From the NCBI GenBank assembly GCA_034620365.1, contig JAQGEQ010000091.1:186001-250000 (forward strand): DNA of 64,000 nucleotides, read 5' to 3'. Source of the DNA: Pegea sp. RAD2-039. Taxonomy: Eukaryota > Chordata > Thaliacea > Salpida > Salpidae. The notes below the pieces were generated by a model, which saw only the letters and a list, made by a program, of their open reading frames with translations, did not search any database and was not told where the DNA came from. A program made the position numbers and the translations under genes. Within the stretch, counting starts at the first letter, position 1. Every line of letters starts with the position of its first letter. Of this stretch, positions 1 to 12,125 are shown one piece after another.

Positions 1-1007
1 TTTTTACTGAAATATAAATTTATATGAAAAAATCTAATCTTAGGAATTTTTAATTTAAATGTTTACATAACTTTATTTTCAATGAAATTCAATTTCAAAA
101 GACATACTTTTAACAAATCAAATAAATTAACTGTTTGAATTAATCGATAAAGCTGTTTTATGTAAAAAATACTTATTTCTTATTGATTTTTGTTCCAAAA
201 AAACCATTGATAATTTATAAGATAGCAATTATTATTTTTTTATTGTTGAATCATATATTTATTAATAAAAAAAGTTGTTTTATGTTTGAAAAATTCAAAA
301 CGACACTAAATGTGGAAATAATTTGAATATTATTAAAAGAATTATACAAATTCAAAATAAACTTTTAAAATAAACTTGTTTCAAATTATTGAGTTTGTTA
401 AAGAAGTTAAACTAAAGATGGTTTATTGCTTATTTAAAATGAAAAGTAATCTGTTGTGTTTTGATTTAAACCTAGATAACAATTCTAGTAATTTGATATG
501 TTTACTCAAATACAGAAAGAAATTTGATCTACAAATTGTTATCATTGTACTTTTTCTTTTCAAATATTTTGCTACTTTTTGCTTTATGATTCTCAAAAAT
601 AAATATACTCCAAGATTATCTTTTGACATTTAAATTTTTCAAGATAAAGAAATATTTAACAATTTGTAAAAAAACAGGAAGAATTAAATATTTATAGAAC
701 AAATTACAAGGCTATTTTGGATTAAAAAACAATAAATAAATCACATTTTGACAAAATTAGGGATTAAAAGAAACGCTATGAATTCTAAAAATTAAATTAC
801 ATACATAAATTATTTGATTTTCAGCTTAAAACATTTCCAATTACATCATTAAAACATAGAAAAGTATATTTTAAACTTATAAACAATCTGACAGTTAGTG
901 AACAATTTTTAATTAAAGTCTTAACAAGGATTACATAATTAAAATGAGATAAAAATATTTTAAATCTAAATTTACTGTCAATAAGTCTACAACAAGTTTT
1001 ATATCAC
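1..1007. other. Non-coding AT-rich left edge
   Basis: No convincing coding exon was found on either strand. The missing 3' exons of the profilin-4-like gene (minus strand) would be expected here or beyond the left edge, but I could not identify them. The short open frames between about 376 and 633 have low-complexity composition and no recognisable motif. Confidence 0.5.
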
Positions 1008-3487
1008 CTGATAACCCTCTGATTTCGCTTGTATCTCTAAACTCTGACGATTAATAAGAACACAATTTTTGACGTGGCCAGTTGCTGTAAGGGCATCATA
1101 CAAGAGATTATTAAGTTGTTTTAGCTTAATGCTATCCTATAAAAATTGTTAGATGTTAAATTTGAAGCTGATAATTAAAAGAAGTTATTTTAGTTGAACG
1201 AAAAATAAATCTTAACTTTTTAATTTTTGTGAAAAACTTAATATAAACTTTATAATTAAAAAATATTTTTTTTCTTTATGTAAATCAGCTAAGCATATAA
1301 AATGGAAAAATAATAAAATATTTAAAATTAGAAAAATTGTATTTTATATGAAAAAAACTACATAAGATTAAAATTAAAGTTTATTAAAACAAACAAATCT
1401 GTTATTACATTAAATATTAAGAAGAAATAGAAAATGTTTATATTGTTACTTATTCTTTGCTTAAAATTTTTAAATGCTTTTTCAAAAAAAATTGTTTAAG
1501 ATGAACACAATAATTTTCTAGTGACAAATATTTCTAACTTTTAATAGAAATACTTGGATTAAACTCTTCTAGTAAAATTGATTGAAATACTCTAGTCTCG
1601 AGTAGAAATAAAATTCAATTAAACAGAATAAATTAAAGTCAAAAAAACATTTCTCTAAATAGAACAATTAAACAAATTTAGCTGTCAATAAATAGATATT
1701 TCTTGTAAGCATTTGGATAAAATATATTAAATCAATAAACTATTTATAAAGTAGAAGATATGAAAAAAGTACAATAAACCATTTATTTGAAATACTAAGA
1801 CTTGGTTTATACTATTCTTTAAAGATAAATGAAAAACGAATAAGGTCGATTATATCTTTTAGAAAGTCTTTATTCAACAACACCAAGTAGAAAAATTACT
1901 AACAAATCTTTCAGTTAGAGATCAAAGGTGCTGAGAACATGGTGTAAAATATTTATTTCAATAGCAGTGTGTTTGCTGCTTTTACAAACGAACACTTTTT
2001 TATAATAAGTCAATAAATAAAAACTACAAGATTAATTTGTATGTATCCAAACAAAACTTGAATGAGGTAACTTTTCGATAAACCAACTTTGTTTTTTTTT
2101 GTTTCTTACAACTTAGCATAAAATCAGTTTACATTTATTTAACTTGTTATATTCATTTTTTAATAAAAAAAGAAAATCAATTGATACCAGCTTGAGAAAC
2201 AGTTACTAAATGTCGTGTTTTAAATATTGTAAATAAATAAATGCTTCCAAGTCATATATAATATATATTTATAATCCAAAATAGAAATAAATACTTTTAT
2301 TAGCATAAGTAATTAATGTATTTCATTAAATAAGAAAACCATAAAAGTTATATGATATTTTTGAAAAGTTTTTTTTCTTAACTTTAACCTTAATCTTTAA
2401 TTTAACTTAAATCTTAGAAAAACTGCAAATATTATATTAGTGGCTTCATATTTGAATATAAAATAAATTTCAATTATAGTTTAATGTTTTCATGCAGTAC
2501 AACTCGACAATATTTTATGTAGTATTGACAAGAACCAATTCTCTTCATACTTTTCGTTAATAATTTGTTCTTTAGCGCCACCTTCCGTTTGAAAATAATT
2601 TTAAAATAAATATTTTAAATGTGTACTTTTTTTGGATAAAACTGAGTTTAAAAAGTAATTTACTCATTAAGATTTGACAACCGTAAGTTGAACTTAATTA
2701 GATAATGAAAATGAATATAACTTTTTTAAACATAATAATAAATAATAACAAATTAAAGTTTAAGTGAAAATCAAACTACTAATCACGTGGGTTCAGTTTC
2801 TCAAACGTCAGCTAATAGTTTCAGTAGTAAGAACTTGCTGATCAAAGTAAACAATTAAGAAAAATGGTCTTGTACTTTTAAAAGATGAACAAAAATAAAA
2901 TCAACCTTTTTAAAAAATTAATCGCATTAATAGTTATCTGTATTGCTTGAATAAAGTTAGATATTGTTTCAAAAATTACCATTTAACTTTATCTTTTTTA
3001 TCAAAATAATATAGTAATATTAACTAATAAATATTGATAGATTAATGATTACAAAAATAGTTAAGCTGCATATCTTTTTAAAAATGATTTAAAAGTTATC
3101 TTTAAAAACACACAATTGTATTTAATCTTTTTTTATAAAGATTAACATTCGTTTTAAACTTTTTTACAACTAAGTTTGAAAACAATTTAAATATTATATA
3201 TTTATAGAGTAAAAATATTTGTTGCAAAAAGATAAGAACATTACTGAATGAAATCATAATCAACAGTTTCAAATTACACAATATATGAACTAAATAGTTT
3301 GATAAAGATTATATTACTAGAATTAAATCTTTATTTTGTGATTACAATTTATAATTGGAAGTCTCTCATTAAACTAAACTCTTTTACAGAATATGTGTAA
3401 GAAGATTATATATTTTTGTAAGACAAGTTTACTTACAGGCAAACCATTCACTTGGTATTCCTTATTTTCTTTCCATTGATCAGCCAT
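1008..3487 (-). CDS. Profilin-4-like protein, partial (5' exons only)
   Basis: Two minus-strand exons are visible. Exon 3437-3487 encodes a 17-residue start (MADQWKENKEYQ...) and ends at a strong GTAAGT donor. Exon 1008-1136 encodes 43 residues in phase 0/0 between a TATAG acceptor and a GTGATA donor. The second exon resembles the profilin N-terminal helix and first strand, especially profilin-4: compare LNNLLYDALTATGHVKNCVL with the family pattern of a leucine-rich helix followed by T-x-HV. Profilins bind actin and/or phosphoinositides; profilin-4 members are divergent and often testis- or cilia-associated. The join crosses a 2.3 kb intron, far longer than the roughly 55-bp introns common nearby, so an unseen exon may lie between, or the first exon may belong to another transcript. 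The 3' exons were not found. Confidence 0.45.
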
Positions 3488-5496
3488 CAATAAGTCCAGA
3501 AATAGAATAAAACTTAAGTTTAAAGATCATAAAAAGCTAAAAATATAAAACTAGGAACAAAGTGTTAAATAATAAATAAGAAAAAATAAAATACCAAACA
3601 TTTTGATACATTGAGAGATTCCCTATAAAAGCATATTTACAAAAAATATGCATTGGTTTAATCAAGTGGTATTTTAAGCGCTTGATATAGCAGTAAACAT
3701 GACTTGTTGTATATTACTATTAGTTTATATTAATAAATTAATTGTAGATGCAAACTTAAGTTATTTTAAATGGTTGAATAAGAAAATTAAATCCATAAAT
3801 TTATGACAAAATTCAAACTTTTATTGGAAATTAATTAATTTTGTTTTTTTGTATGTTTTAGTGACTAAAATTAATTCATTTTATTTCCTGATCAAATATT
3901 TAACGTCCATGATAATAGTAATTTAACTTAATTACTTTTATATTTCAGTTAGTTGACTATTTGTAGTTATCTTTTTAAAATAATAATTTATAAGTAAGAA
4001 AAAAATACATTTGAAATTATAAATAAAATAACAAACTTATCATCAACCATTCAAAAGTATATTTTATTTTAAAACTATATCTGTAACCCATACCAACAAA
4101 ACTGAAAAGTAACATAACTGTAAGGGAATTTCCCTTAAATAAAAAATTAATAAATATTTACAATAAACATAAAATTACATCTTCAAGATCAGCTAGCTCA
4201 AAAGACTCATTTCAAGAAGCTTAAAAAACTGTTTTAAATAATTCATCCTCTGTTCCATATTAAAATGAATAATTCTAAAGCTTTTCTAGAATAATTTGTC
4301 TACAATCTATTCAATTTGTTATACTTTACATTTCACTCCATTATTTGAGTGGTTTAAAAATAAAATGAAGTTATAGAGATTAAAAAAATTAATAAGTGAA
4401 ATGAGATTTATAACAAACTACCTTTGTTTAAAGGTAATAATTTAATTTAGAGAATAGTACTTTATAATGTAATATTTATAGTAAAATGAGTAAAAGTTTG
4501 AGTATACAACAAAAGTTCTTGACTCATGTGACTTTATTTATCTTGTACAGTTGGATTTAAAACTTTTAAGCTTATATGCACGCATATGATAAGTAACATT
4601 CTAAGTATAAAGCTGTTTGTTTTTTATTAAGTTTAACAATAGCAAAAAGTTAATAAAATCTTAAGGCAAAAATCCTTAAAAACAGTTTCTTGGAATTTTT
4701 TAAAAAGTACTAACAGTTTTTCATCAAAATCTTTTTCTGAACTGTCTTTATTTTTTGGCTTACATAATTGACAGCTAAATTTCTGAATTCACCACTCAAT
4801 CAGAATTAAAAACTAAATAACTTTTATGTTCACATACTCTTTCAACTCAACGAGTAATTTCAGGAAGTTTTTATAATTTTTGAAGGGTATACAATCTTAA
4901 AGATTTATAAACAAATGTTTTATTATTTGTCTTTCAAGTAAACACCAGAAAATTGTTTTATACATCATTAAAGGTGCTACATGATATTATTTTGCTTTTT
5001 TATTCTTACATGACACATATGTTAATAACTTATCTCTCAAGTTTATCTACTGCACATTAATTAATTTTTAAAATCTTAAAAACGATCCTTAGAGCTTACG
5101 AGTCTAAAATATAATTTGTGGGAGAGTTTAAAGTTTATTTGAATCGTGAAATTAGTTGGACTAATCTATATTTCAGTTTGTATTTTACTCATGTGCAGAT
5201 GACAATTTTCGTTTATTCCTTTTAAATAGAAAAACCAACAAAACCTTTTGTACCTAGAAAAATCTCATTCCCATTGAAAACAAAATTAAAGACCACAAAA
5301 ATCAAACTTTAATGTTAAGCATCAAAAGTCTATCATACATCTAACTAAAGAGAATTAGATGAAGTAGAAAACAAGTTCCCCAAAACTTAGATAAAAATCA
5401 AAACTTATTATTACATTAATTTCGACATTAAAAGTAACCAGATGTCAGAAAAAGTTTGACGTTTGCTTTTATCGTCAAGAATGTTGAAGAAAACAT
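3488..5496. other. Intergenic, no gene seen
   Basis: AT-rich sequence between the profilin-4-like start and the 3' end of eIF1A. It probably includes the eIF1A 3' UTR and the promoter of the downstream gene. No coding exon, RNA gene or recognisable mobile element was seen. Confidence 0.5.
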
Positions 5497-7239
5497 TTAA
5501 ATCTGCAAAAGAATGAATTAAATGATTAAACTAAGACTGAGAAAAGTTAAAACTTACATTATCAATAAAAGAAACTTTTGATTTCTCTGATTTTCCTGCT
5601 TTTGCTGGTTCAAAAAAGTCTTCATCACTGTACTCTTCTTCACTAATATCATCTTCTTCACTGTCAGTAATCTCGTCAGTCTCTTTAGGTTCTGCTTCTA
5701 CACCTCCTACATGATCGAACATGATGACCTCGTCATCTGGAGCGAAATTGTCAGCATTTATGTTAGCTGTAAAAAAAGTTTCGAGTTATCAGCTGTTAGT
5801 GGGTCACGTGGTAGTTTGAAACCTGTATCAGGCAATTCTCCATAAGTTTTCAGATTTCTAGCTTCATCAGCAGTATACTTCATGATCACATCAGCTTTGC
5901 TGTCCTGGTAATCCCGCAAACCAATCAAAATGATATCAGACTGATTTATCCACACCTAAAGTTTAACACAAGTTTTCAAGAATCAAATTTACCATAAAAT
6001 CAAATTTTTACAATTTTATTTAAAATAAAATTCTTCAAATAAATTACAAGTTAATTGCAAACAATGTAGACCAACTTGAAAAAGGTGAAAATTAAAGAGT
6101 TGTTTACATAATTGTACCATATAAAATAAATTGTATAAAAATGAATAAATAAATAAATAAATGATTTATAAAACATACTCTCTAATATAATCTTTTAATA
6201 TAAAATTTAGTTTTAGAAACTTTATCAAAATTAAGTTAAAAATAACTAATAAATATAAAAGAAATAATTTCAAATTTTTCTTTACTTTTTATGCCAGTGA
6301 TAAAATATTAAAACTCAAAAATCATTTTTAAATTATTAAACAAATAAATACTCAAAAAATGAACCTTTTTACGAAGTTTTCCTCGTATATGACACAATCT
6401 TTTAGTTCCGTCAAAGCATTGAGCATCAAGCCTACCATTGCCCAGCATTTTGATGACCTGATAAACAAATTCATTTTAGAAATTAACCATTAGTAAATTC
6501 AGTAGAATTTTATACAATATGATTTTTAAAGCAAAAGTATTTAATATTATACGTCAAAATTGTAAAAAAAAACCTAAAAACATCTTATAAAAATATAAAT
6601 GGTTCTTATTTACCAATTGATTTATAAAAAATATATTTTTTTATATATATTAAAAGGCATATTTGAATTAGAGCTGCTATTAAGATTTAATAAAATCATT
6701 TGTGGAATCTTCTAAAACAAAAGTATACTTATTAGGGTCTTCTTAAACCATTTAAGTTAGAAAAAGAAAAGAAAAAAAAACTAATAAATAAATAAATAAA
6801 ATGTTAAATATAGTAGCTTATAAATAAAAACTATTTCATTTTATCAAAAAGATTTTTTCAATTATGTAAAAATCATGAAAACAAAAAAAACATTTTAGAT
6901 AGAATTATTTAATTTATAAACTCTGATTTTACCTGAGCATATTCTTGGCCATCTTCTTTAAAGATCAACTCCCTTTTTTCACGATCATTTTCATTCTTAC
7001 CCCTGCGTCTATTCTTTCCTCCCTTTCCTGATAAAGTAAACAACATTTAAAGTTTCATCAAACTTTAAAAAAAACTTATAAAGATATTTATATAAATTAA
7101 AATTATAAAAATAATTTTTATAATAATTTTAAGTTTTCATTCAAATATCAAACAAATTATCCCCAAAACCAAAGATAATATATATATATTATAATCATAA
7201 ATAAAATGGCAAAAATTGCTAACCTTTATTCTTAGGCAT
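5497..7239 (-). CDS. EIF1A: Translation initiation factor eIF1A (183 aa, extended acidic tail)
   Basis: eIF1A binds the ribosomal A site of the 40S subunit and, with eIF1, promotes scanning and start-codon choice. The exons (minus) are 7224-7239, 6933-7027, 6365-6457, 5823-5955, 5558-5766 and 5497-5502; all phases agree. The protein starts [19 protein letters not shown], the canonical basic N-terminal tail. The OB fold follows ([44 protein letters not shown]), then the helical subdomain [13 protein letters not shown]. After that the family's short acidic tail is replaced by about 70 residues rich in E/D/S. The last coding exon is only ATT-TAA, giving a C-terminal Ile as in the family's DIDDI ending. 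Reading through the last donor would instead add eight residues ending SFNFSQS. The usual family length is about 144 aa. A pyrimidine-rich AG lies about 13 nt upstream of the ATG. Confidence 0.93.
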
Positions 7240-8759
7240 TGTAAATATTCAGCTTAAAATACAGACAAAACTAAAAACTTATATCTGCCAAAAAAAATTA
7301 TTAAAGAACCAAAGAAAATTCAAACTAAAAATTATTTTTTAATAGTTTAAAATATTTTAAATTTTTTTATAATAAAATACAAATTTAGAAATTAATTTAT
7401 GAACATTTTAATAATAAAAATATAACTTTAATATTTTTTATTCAACAACTTAATTTTTTGTTGCTTTATTCTACACATCTAAAATACTAAAGTTGTAATA
7501 CTTCAACATAAAAATACTTAAAAAATGCAAAAATCATAGAAAAAATTAACATTAGTTTATATATTATATTAATAAATGAATAATAAAACTATGATCAACA
7601 GATAATCTCTGAAAAAATGAAGAAAAGGGTTAGAAGACTCCCAAAGTTGTAAAGACTTTTAACTATTAGTTACTAGTATAAGCTAATGACAAACAGAATT
7701 GACCCAAAATGGACTTACAACACTTTTTAATATTGCGCAACTTTAAAGCGAAACGTATTACCTGTGGCTTACTCCAGACAAAAATATATTTTAATAATTA
7801 TACTTCGAATGAATGTATCTAAATTTGTATAGTATTTTCAAGAATGTGAACTGTTGGAGATCATTTAGAAGTCGAAAAATATAATCAAGATGTTTAATCA
7901 AGAAGCATGTTTTTAAAGAATTTGTCAGCTTCTGGAGTTTAAATATTATTTTTAACAGAATGTATTCTTTTAAAATCGGAATTTTGTCAATATTTTCTTA
8001 AAATCAATAAATATTCAGAGTTTGTTCACTCAGAAAAGAGCTTTCAAAAAACTATAAAGTTCTAATAATTACTTACTTTCTTATTTAAGCTTTTTTGATC
8101 TAAACTTAGCTTTGAGAAAGTCTATAGGGAATATATGAGCAATCGTTCTAGTCTGTTATTTTATCTTTTGATTGGATAAAATTTAGCATAAATTTCGACC
8201 AAATCTTGCCTTGAAGCTTCTTAAGAGATGTTGATGCAAACAACATGATAAATAAGAGATTATCGGCTAATAAGTTAGAATGTTTGTCATTGTCGCTAAA
8301 TTACTTGCTTACAAATATAAACCCTTATTTTATTATTGTTTTATTTTTATTTACTATATATTTGAGTTGTTTAACAGAAGATCTTTTTACCGCACAAGTA
8401 AATATCATTTGGATGAATATAATATATCTAGGGTAGAAAAGTTGAAAGAAGAAAGTAGAAGAAGGTTTGTTGCTTAACGATCTAAAGCTTAAAGACTGAC
8501 TTTAATAGTAGAATAAAAGGGTCCAGGATTTCTAATTATCATGAAAAAGAGACTGGGCCTTACAATTTAGTAGAGGAGGAAATCAAAACTTGATAAGAAC
8601 TTCATTAGCTAGAAAATAAAAAAGAGCTTCTTAATGGCTCCGATCAAAGATTCAAAAAAGAACTTGATCATTCCTACTACAAGAAAGCTGAAGTAACAAC
8701 AAATCGCGATTGAAGATATATGAGCGTTTTCATTCATTCAAATATACAAAGAAACTAAT
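7240..8759. other. Intergenic, no clear gene
   Basis: AT-rich. Around 8370-8430 there is a stretch (TAACAGAAGAT...ACCGCACAAGTAAATATCATTT) that recurs in diverged form at about 9595-9645, so both may be copies of an old repeat flanking the G+C-richer island. Overlapping open frames at 8245-8477 belong to this stretch; I do not recognise a product. Confidence 0.4.
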
Positions 8760-9240
8760 AAAGACGTTATTTGTGTACTTCCTACATATCCTGCCTTACC
8801 CAACCGATATCTAAGCTGGTCTTCTTCATATAGAAAAGGGTGTAAGAGTTGCCGCCTCGTACATTCATAGATTAAATGTAAGCGAACACGTACTTTTCGG
8901 ACATGGAATAGCGGCCTATCACTATTGCTATGGTTTTCAGTGGGTGATTAGGGCATCTCGCCAGAGCCTCATCCTATTAGAATCTCATACTATTCTAAAC
9001 TCACTTCATCAGCTGCTTTCATTTCCTCTTCCAGAAAGCTCAGGGTACTAAAAGCCGCGTCCAACTTGATATTCGCAAAGTCTTGAGACAGGGCACCAAG
9101 ACTATTCCCCCTACTATCAGAACGTAACTATCAGCGGAGGAGCATTACCCGAGGGCGGGTTTTTGACGCCATAAGTAGTGGCTCAAACTTGACAATAGTC
9201 GTGACCCCGCCTGAGGTGCCAGTCGTTTTATCCTAATCAA
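8760..9240. pseudogene. G+C-richer island with broken coding frames, probably decayed mobile element
   Basis: About 480 bp with clearly higher G+C and many CpG, unlike the surrounding AT-rich DNA. On the minus strand, protein-like stretches occur in different frames separated by stops, for example TTIVKFEPLLMASKTRPRVM, then FANIKLDAAFSTLSFLEEEM, then HPFLYEEDQLRYRLGKAGYV. The plus strand also has long stop-poor runs. This looks like the remains of an element or transferred gene with a different base composition. I do not recognise the family. It is bordered by two diverged copies of a short repeat (about 8370 and 9595). Confidence 0.35.
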
Positions 9241-9762
9241 GGAAATAATTAATTCTTTTCTTTAAGTTTTTGAATTTTAGATAATTGCATCACAGAAAGC
9301 TATTTGATTGTTTAGTTTCTTATTGAGCTCATAAGACATATACGAGCTGCATGAGATATACCATTAGATAACTTATAAAGCTCTTCATGTTTAAGAGTAA
9401 AATTATAACTTTTTCAAATAATCAAAGCTTAAAGTGATTTAGTATAAAATCTAAATGTTTGTAATTATATTTATCAATTCAAACAGAAGTCAGCGATTAA
9501 ATAAAACTTATGAAAGTTCTGATGTTTTAAAAGAAAAAATACTGAAGAATAAGAAAGCTCTTAAGAACTAATACTAGAGTACATCTTAATGTTATAACAG
9601 AAGATTATCTTACCGCTTACGTGAATATCATTTATATATATTATATTCTACATTATAAAGCAATGTTACTTATCAGTTGTTATGCGGAATTTTTAATGAA
9701 GTAGATCTCTTAAGTAATTATTATTACTTTTACTTCAAAATGATTAGTTTGAAAGAATTGTT

Positions 9763-9789
9763 CAAGTCACAGAAAATATAGTGACTTGA
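9763..9789. repeat. Small perfect inverted repeat
   Basis: A 9-bp arm (TCAAGTCAC) pairs perfectly with GTGACTTGA across a 10-nt spacer. It could be a hairpin or a protein site; no function can be assigned. The rest of 9241-10077 holds no gene that I can see. Confidence 0.4.
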
Positions 9790-10077
9790 GTCGAGTAGTT
9801 TCAATTTCTAATGTTTAGAAACTTCCACCTAAGAGCACATTAAAAAATTTAAGGTGGTTGAGGTTAAACATCAAAGCTGGTTTCCAAACATTACTTTACC
9901 TTGTAGGCAATCATTAATACTTTGTTTTTAAAGTTGCTTAAAATAATTAGTTTATGATTAAAAAAACCATTTAATAAACATCAATAGATTTTAAATAACT
10001 AAAGTCAGTTAAACCAAACATTTAAAAACATAAGTCTTATTTATTTTTAATTGTTGATACAAAACTAAATGATTGAC

Positions 10078-12125
10078 TTAAATGACAAGCTTGTTTAATC
10101 TCAAACATTCTTCATTTCCTTTTTCTTTCCTATTTTCACATTTAGCAACTCTTGAACCGAACTGAATAGCTCGTTTTGGAAGTGAAGCACAATTCCGCAA
10201 ACCGCACTTATAAGCTGCAGCTCGTAAAAGAAGTTTTTCTCCAACACCTCTTGGTAAATCGAAATCTACTTTTAAATGGAGAGGGAGTTGATTGAGAAAT
10301 GAAACAAAATCTTCATCTAAAAAGGGGAATCGAGCTTCTTTAGTATGATCAGAAATCACTCTGAAAAATAATTCTAATGAAGCTGAGATAAATCTTCAGT
10401 AATCAACAAACCTGTCATCTCTTCCCAAATTTCTTGAAGAGATTCGCTCTACATCTATTTCAATCTCTTTTTTGACTTGTGATAAGTCATTTGTATTTTG
10501 GAAGATACCTCGATATCGTGAATATCCTCCTAATTGTTCATCAGCTCCCATTCCACACAAAAGTAGTTTAGATGAAGAGGAGTAAGGAGTCTCATCCAAC
10601 AACTTACCTTTTCCTCTAGATGCAAACCATACAGCACAAGCAATACTATCATCTAAAACCGTTTTTTTTGGATAAGTCAAGTCTGCAATTCTTTCAGGTC
10701 TTAATCTTTTTAATTCTTCAATTTCTACATCAATCTTAACAAAACACCATTTTCGTCTAGGACATAAAAATTGAAGCTCCTTTAAGGTACTAAGACCAGT
10801 TAAACGGTCAGGCACATCAAACTTGTTTGTAGTTGATTTTTTTTCAAAAGCAACATTTAAAAGATCAATTTGAATATTTTCAGGTAAAAGTTGATGAACT
10901 AAAAGTGCTATAAAAGTGCAATCAATTCCTCCAGAAAATAAGATAGCAACAGAATCAGTTTTTCTTTCATGACACAACACCCGTTTGCAAACTGACTTCT
11001 TAAACTTTGCAATAAATTCATCACAAAGATCAGATCTTCCTTCAACATCTAGATAATTTTGTAAGACACAAAAAGGATTATCTGAAGTAAAAGATACTTT
11101 TGGTAAATCCTGAAACTTTTTGCTGATTGTTTGATATTTTCTTTCCATGACTGTAGTAAGTATTATTTCAGATTGAAAAACTTCAAACTGTTCATGAAAA
11201 TCCTTCTTACACTTTAAATCATGACTTATAAATGATTTCCAAGGATAACAAATCATTTTTAAATCCAATGAAGACATATTTAAAGAATAGATGCCATCAC
11301 TTGGGACTTCATGCCAAGCAAAATCTACATCTGAGTTACAAAATGATGCCACTGAAGATAATTCAAATCCATTCAAGTTTGAACGACATAAGAGACTTCT
11401 TCTACCAAAATAATCTCGTCCAAAGTATAATTGATTTGTTGGTTGATGAAAAAATATGATTGACCAAGGTCCTTCAAGTTGAGATAATAATTCCAAGACT
11501 TCATATTTTGTTTTTAATTTGTTTAAAGTTTTCACTAGAATTGAAGTATCACTGTTTCTCTCATCTATCTACAAATACAAAACTCTAATAAAATAAATGA
11601 TAAAACTATTTAGAACATCTTAATTTAGCTGATGTCCAATAGACTGATCTGAACTTATTAATCAGAGTTTACCTTGGAATTTGCAAAAAACTTAATAAAC
11701 AATAAATAAAATAGAAATTAGTGACCTCTAAACCATCATAAATTTCTCCATTCCAAATTAGAATATTTCCATCTGCAGTGGAAACTGGTTGAGTTCCAAT
11801 CTCTTCACCTCTCATATGCAAAACCCAAGACTCAAAATAGACATGTGTACCATTAATAGAAACTGTCAAATTTGAATTGAAATCTTTTCCCCTGCGGAGG
11901 AGGTTTTTACGGACATCTCCATTGATTGGTGACGAACAGCAACCTTTCTTCAAAAAATTTAAATCAAGGTTAACATCAATTTCTACACTTTTATTTCATG
12001 AATTTATCTATAAGATTTTAGATTATAGATTTCTTTTATTGTTTTATTTTGTTAAATTTTTTTAAATTTTATCAAAATCCAACATTCTTACTTACCTTTA
12101 AAATATAACAATAAATTCCACACAT
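10078..12125 (-). CDS. ASNSD1: Asparagine synthetase domain-containing protein 1 (563 aa)
   Basis: A member of the glutamine-dependent asparagine synthetase superfamily. Exons (minus) are 12096-12125, 11726-11947, 10412-11568 and 10078-10360; phases agree. The first exon encodes [10 protein letters not shown], placing Cys2 as the N-terminal-nucleophile position of the class II glutaminase domain. The glutaminase part continues with [19 protein letters not shown] and [12 protein letters not shown]. The C-terminal synthetase domain carries the ATP-pyrophosphatase loop SGGID at about residues 296-300, then VPDRLTG, a [19 protein letters not shown] segment, [15 protein letters not shown] and [16 protein letters not shown]. 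The order and length match ASNSD1 rather than true ASNS. The family's biochemical activity is poorly established; in vertebrates it is mainly known for an upstream ORF. The gene is divergent from the transporter at 13942. Confidence 0.93.

Noticed and set aside
376-633. Overlapping open frames on both strands
   Set aside because: Low complexity and no family-like text; expected by chance.
5531-5558. A 21-nt intron at the end of eIF1A (GTAAGT...CTCAG)
   Set aside because: Too short for spliceosomal splicing; a 55-bp intron to 5502 fits the size of other introns and gives the conserved terminal Ile.
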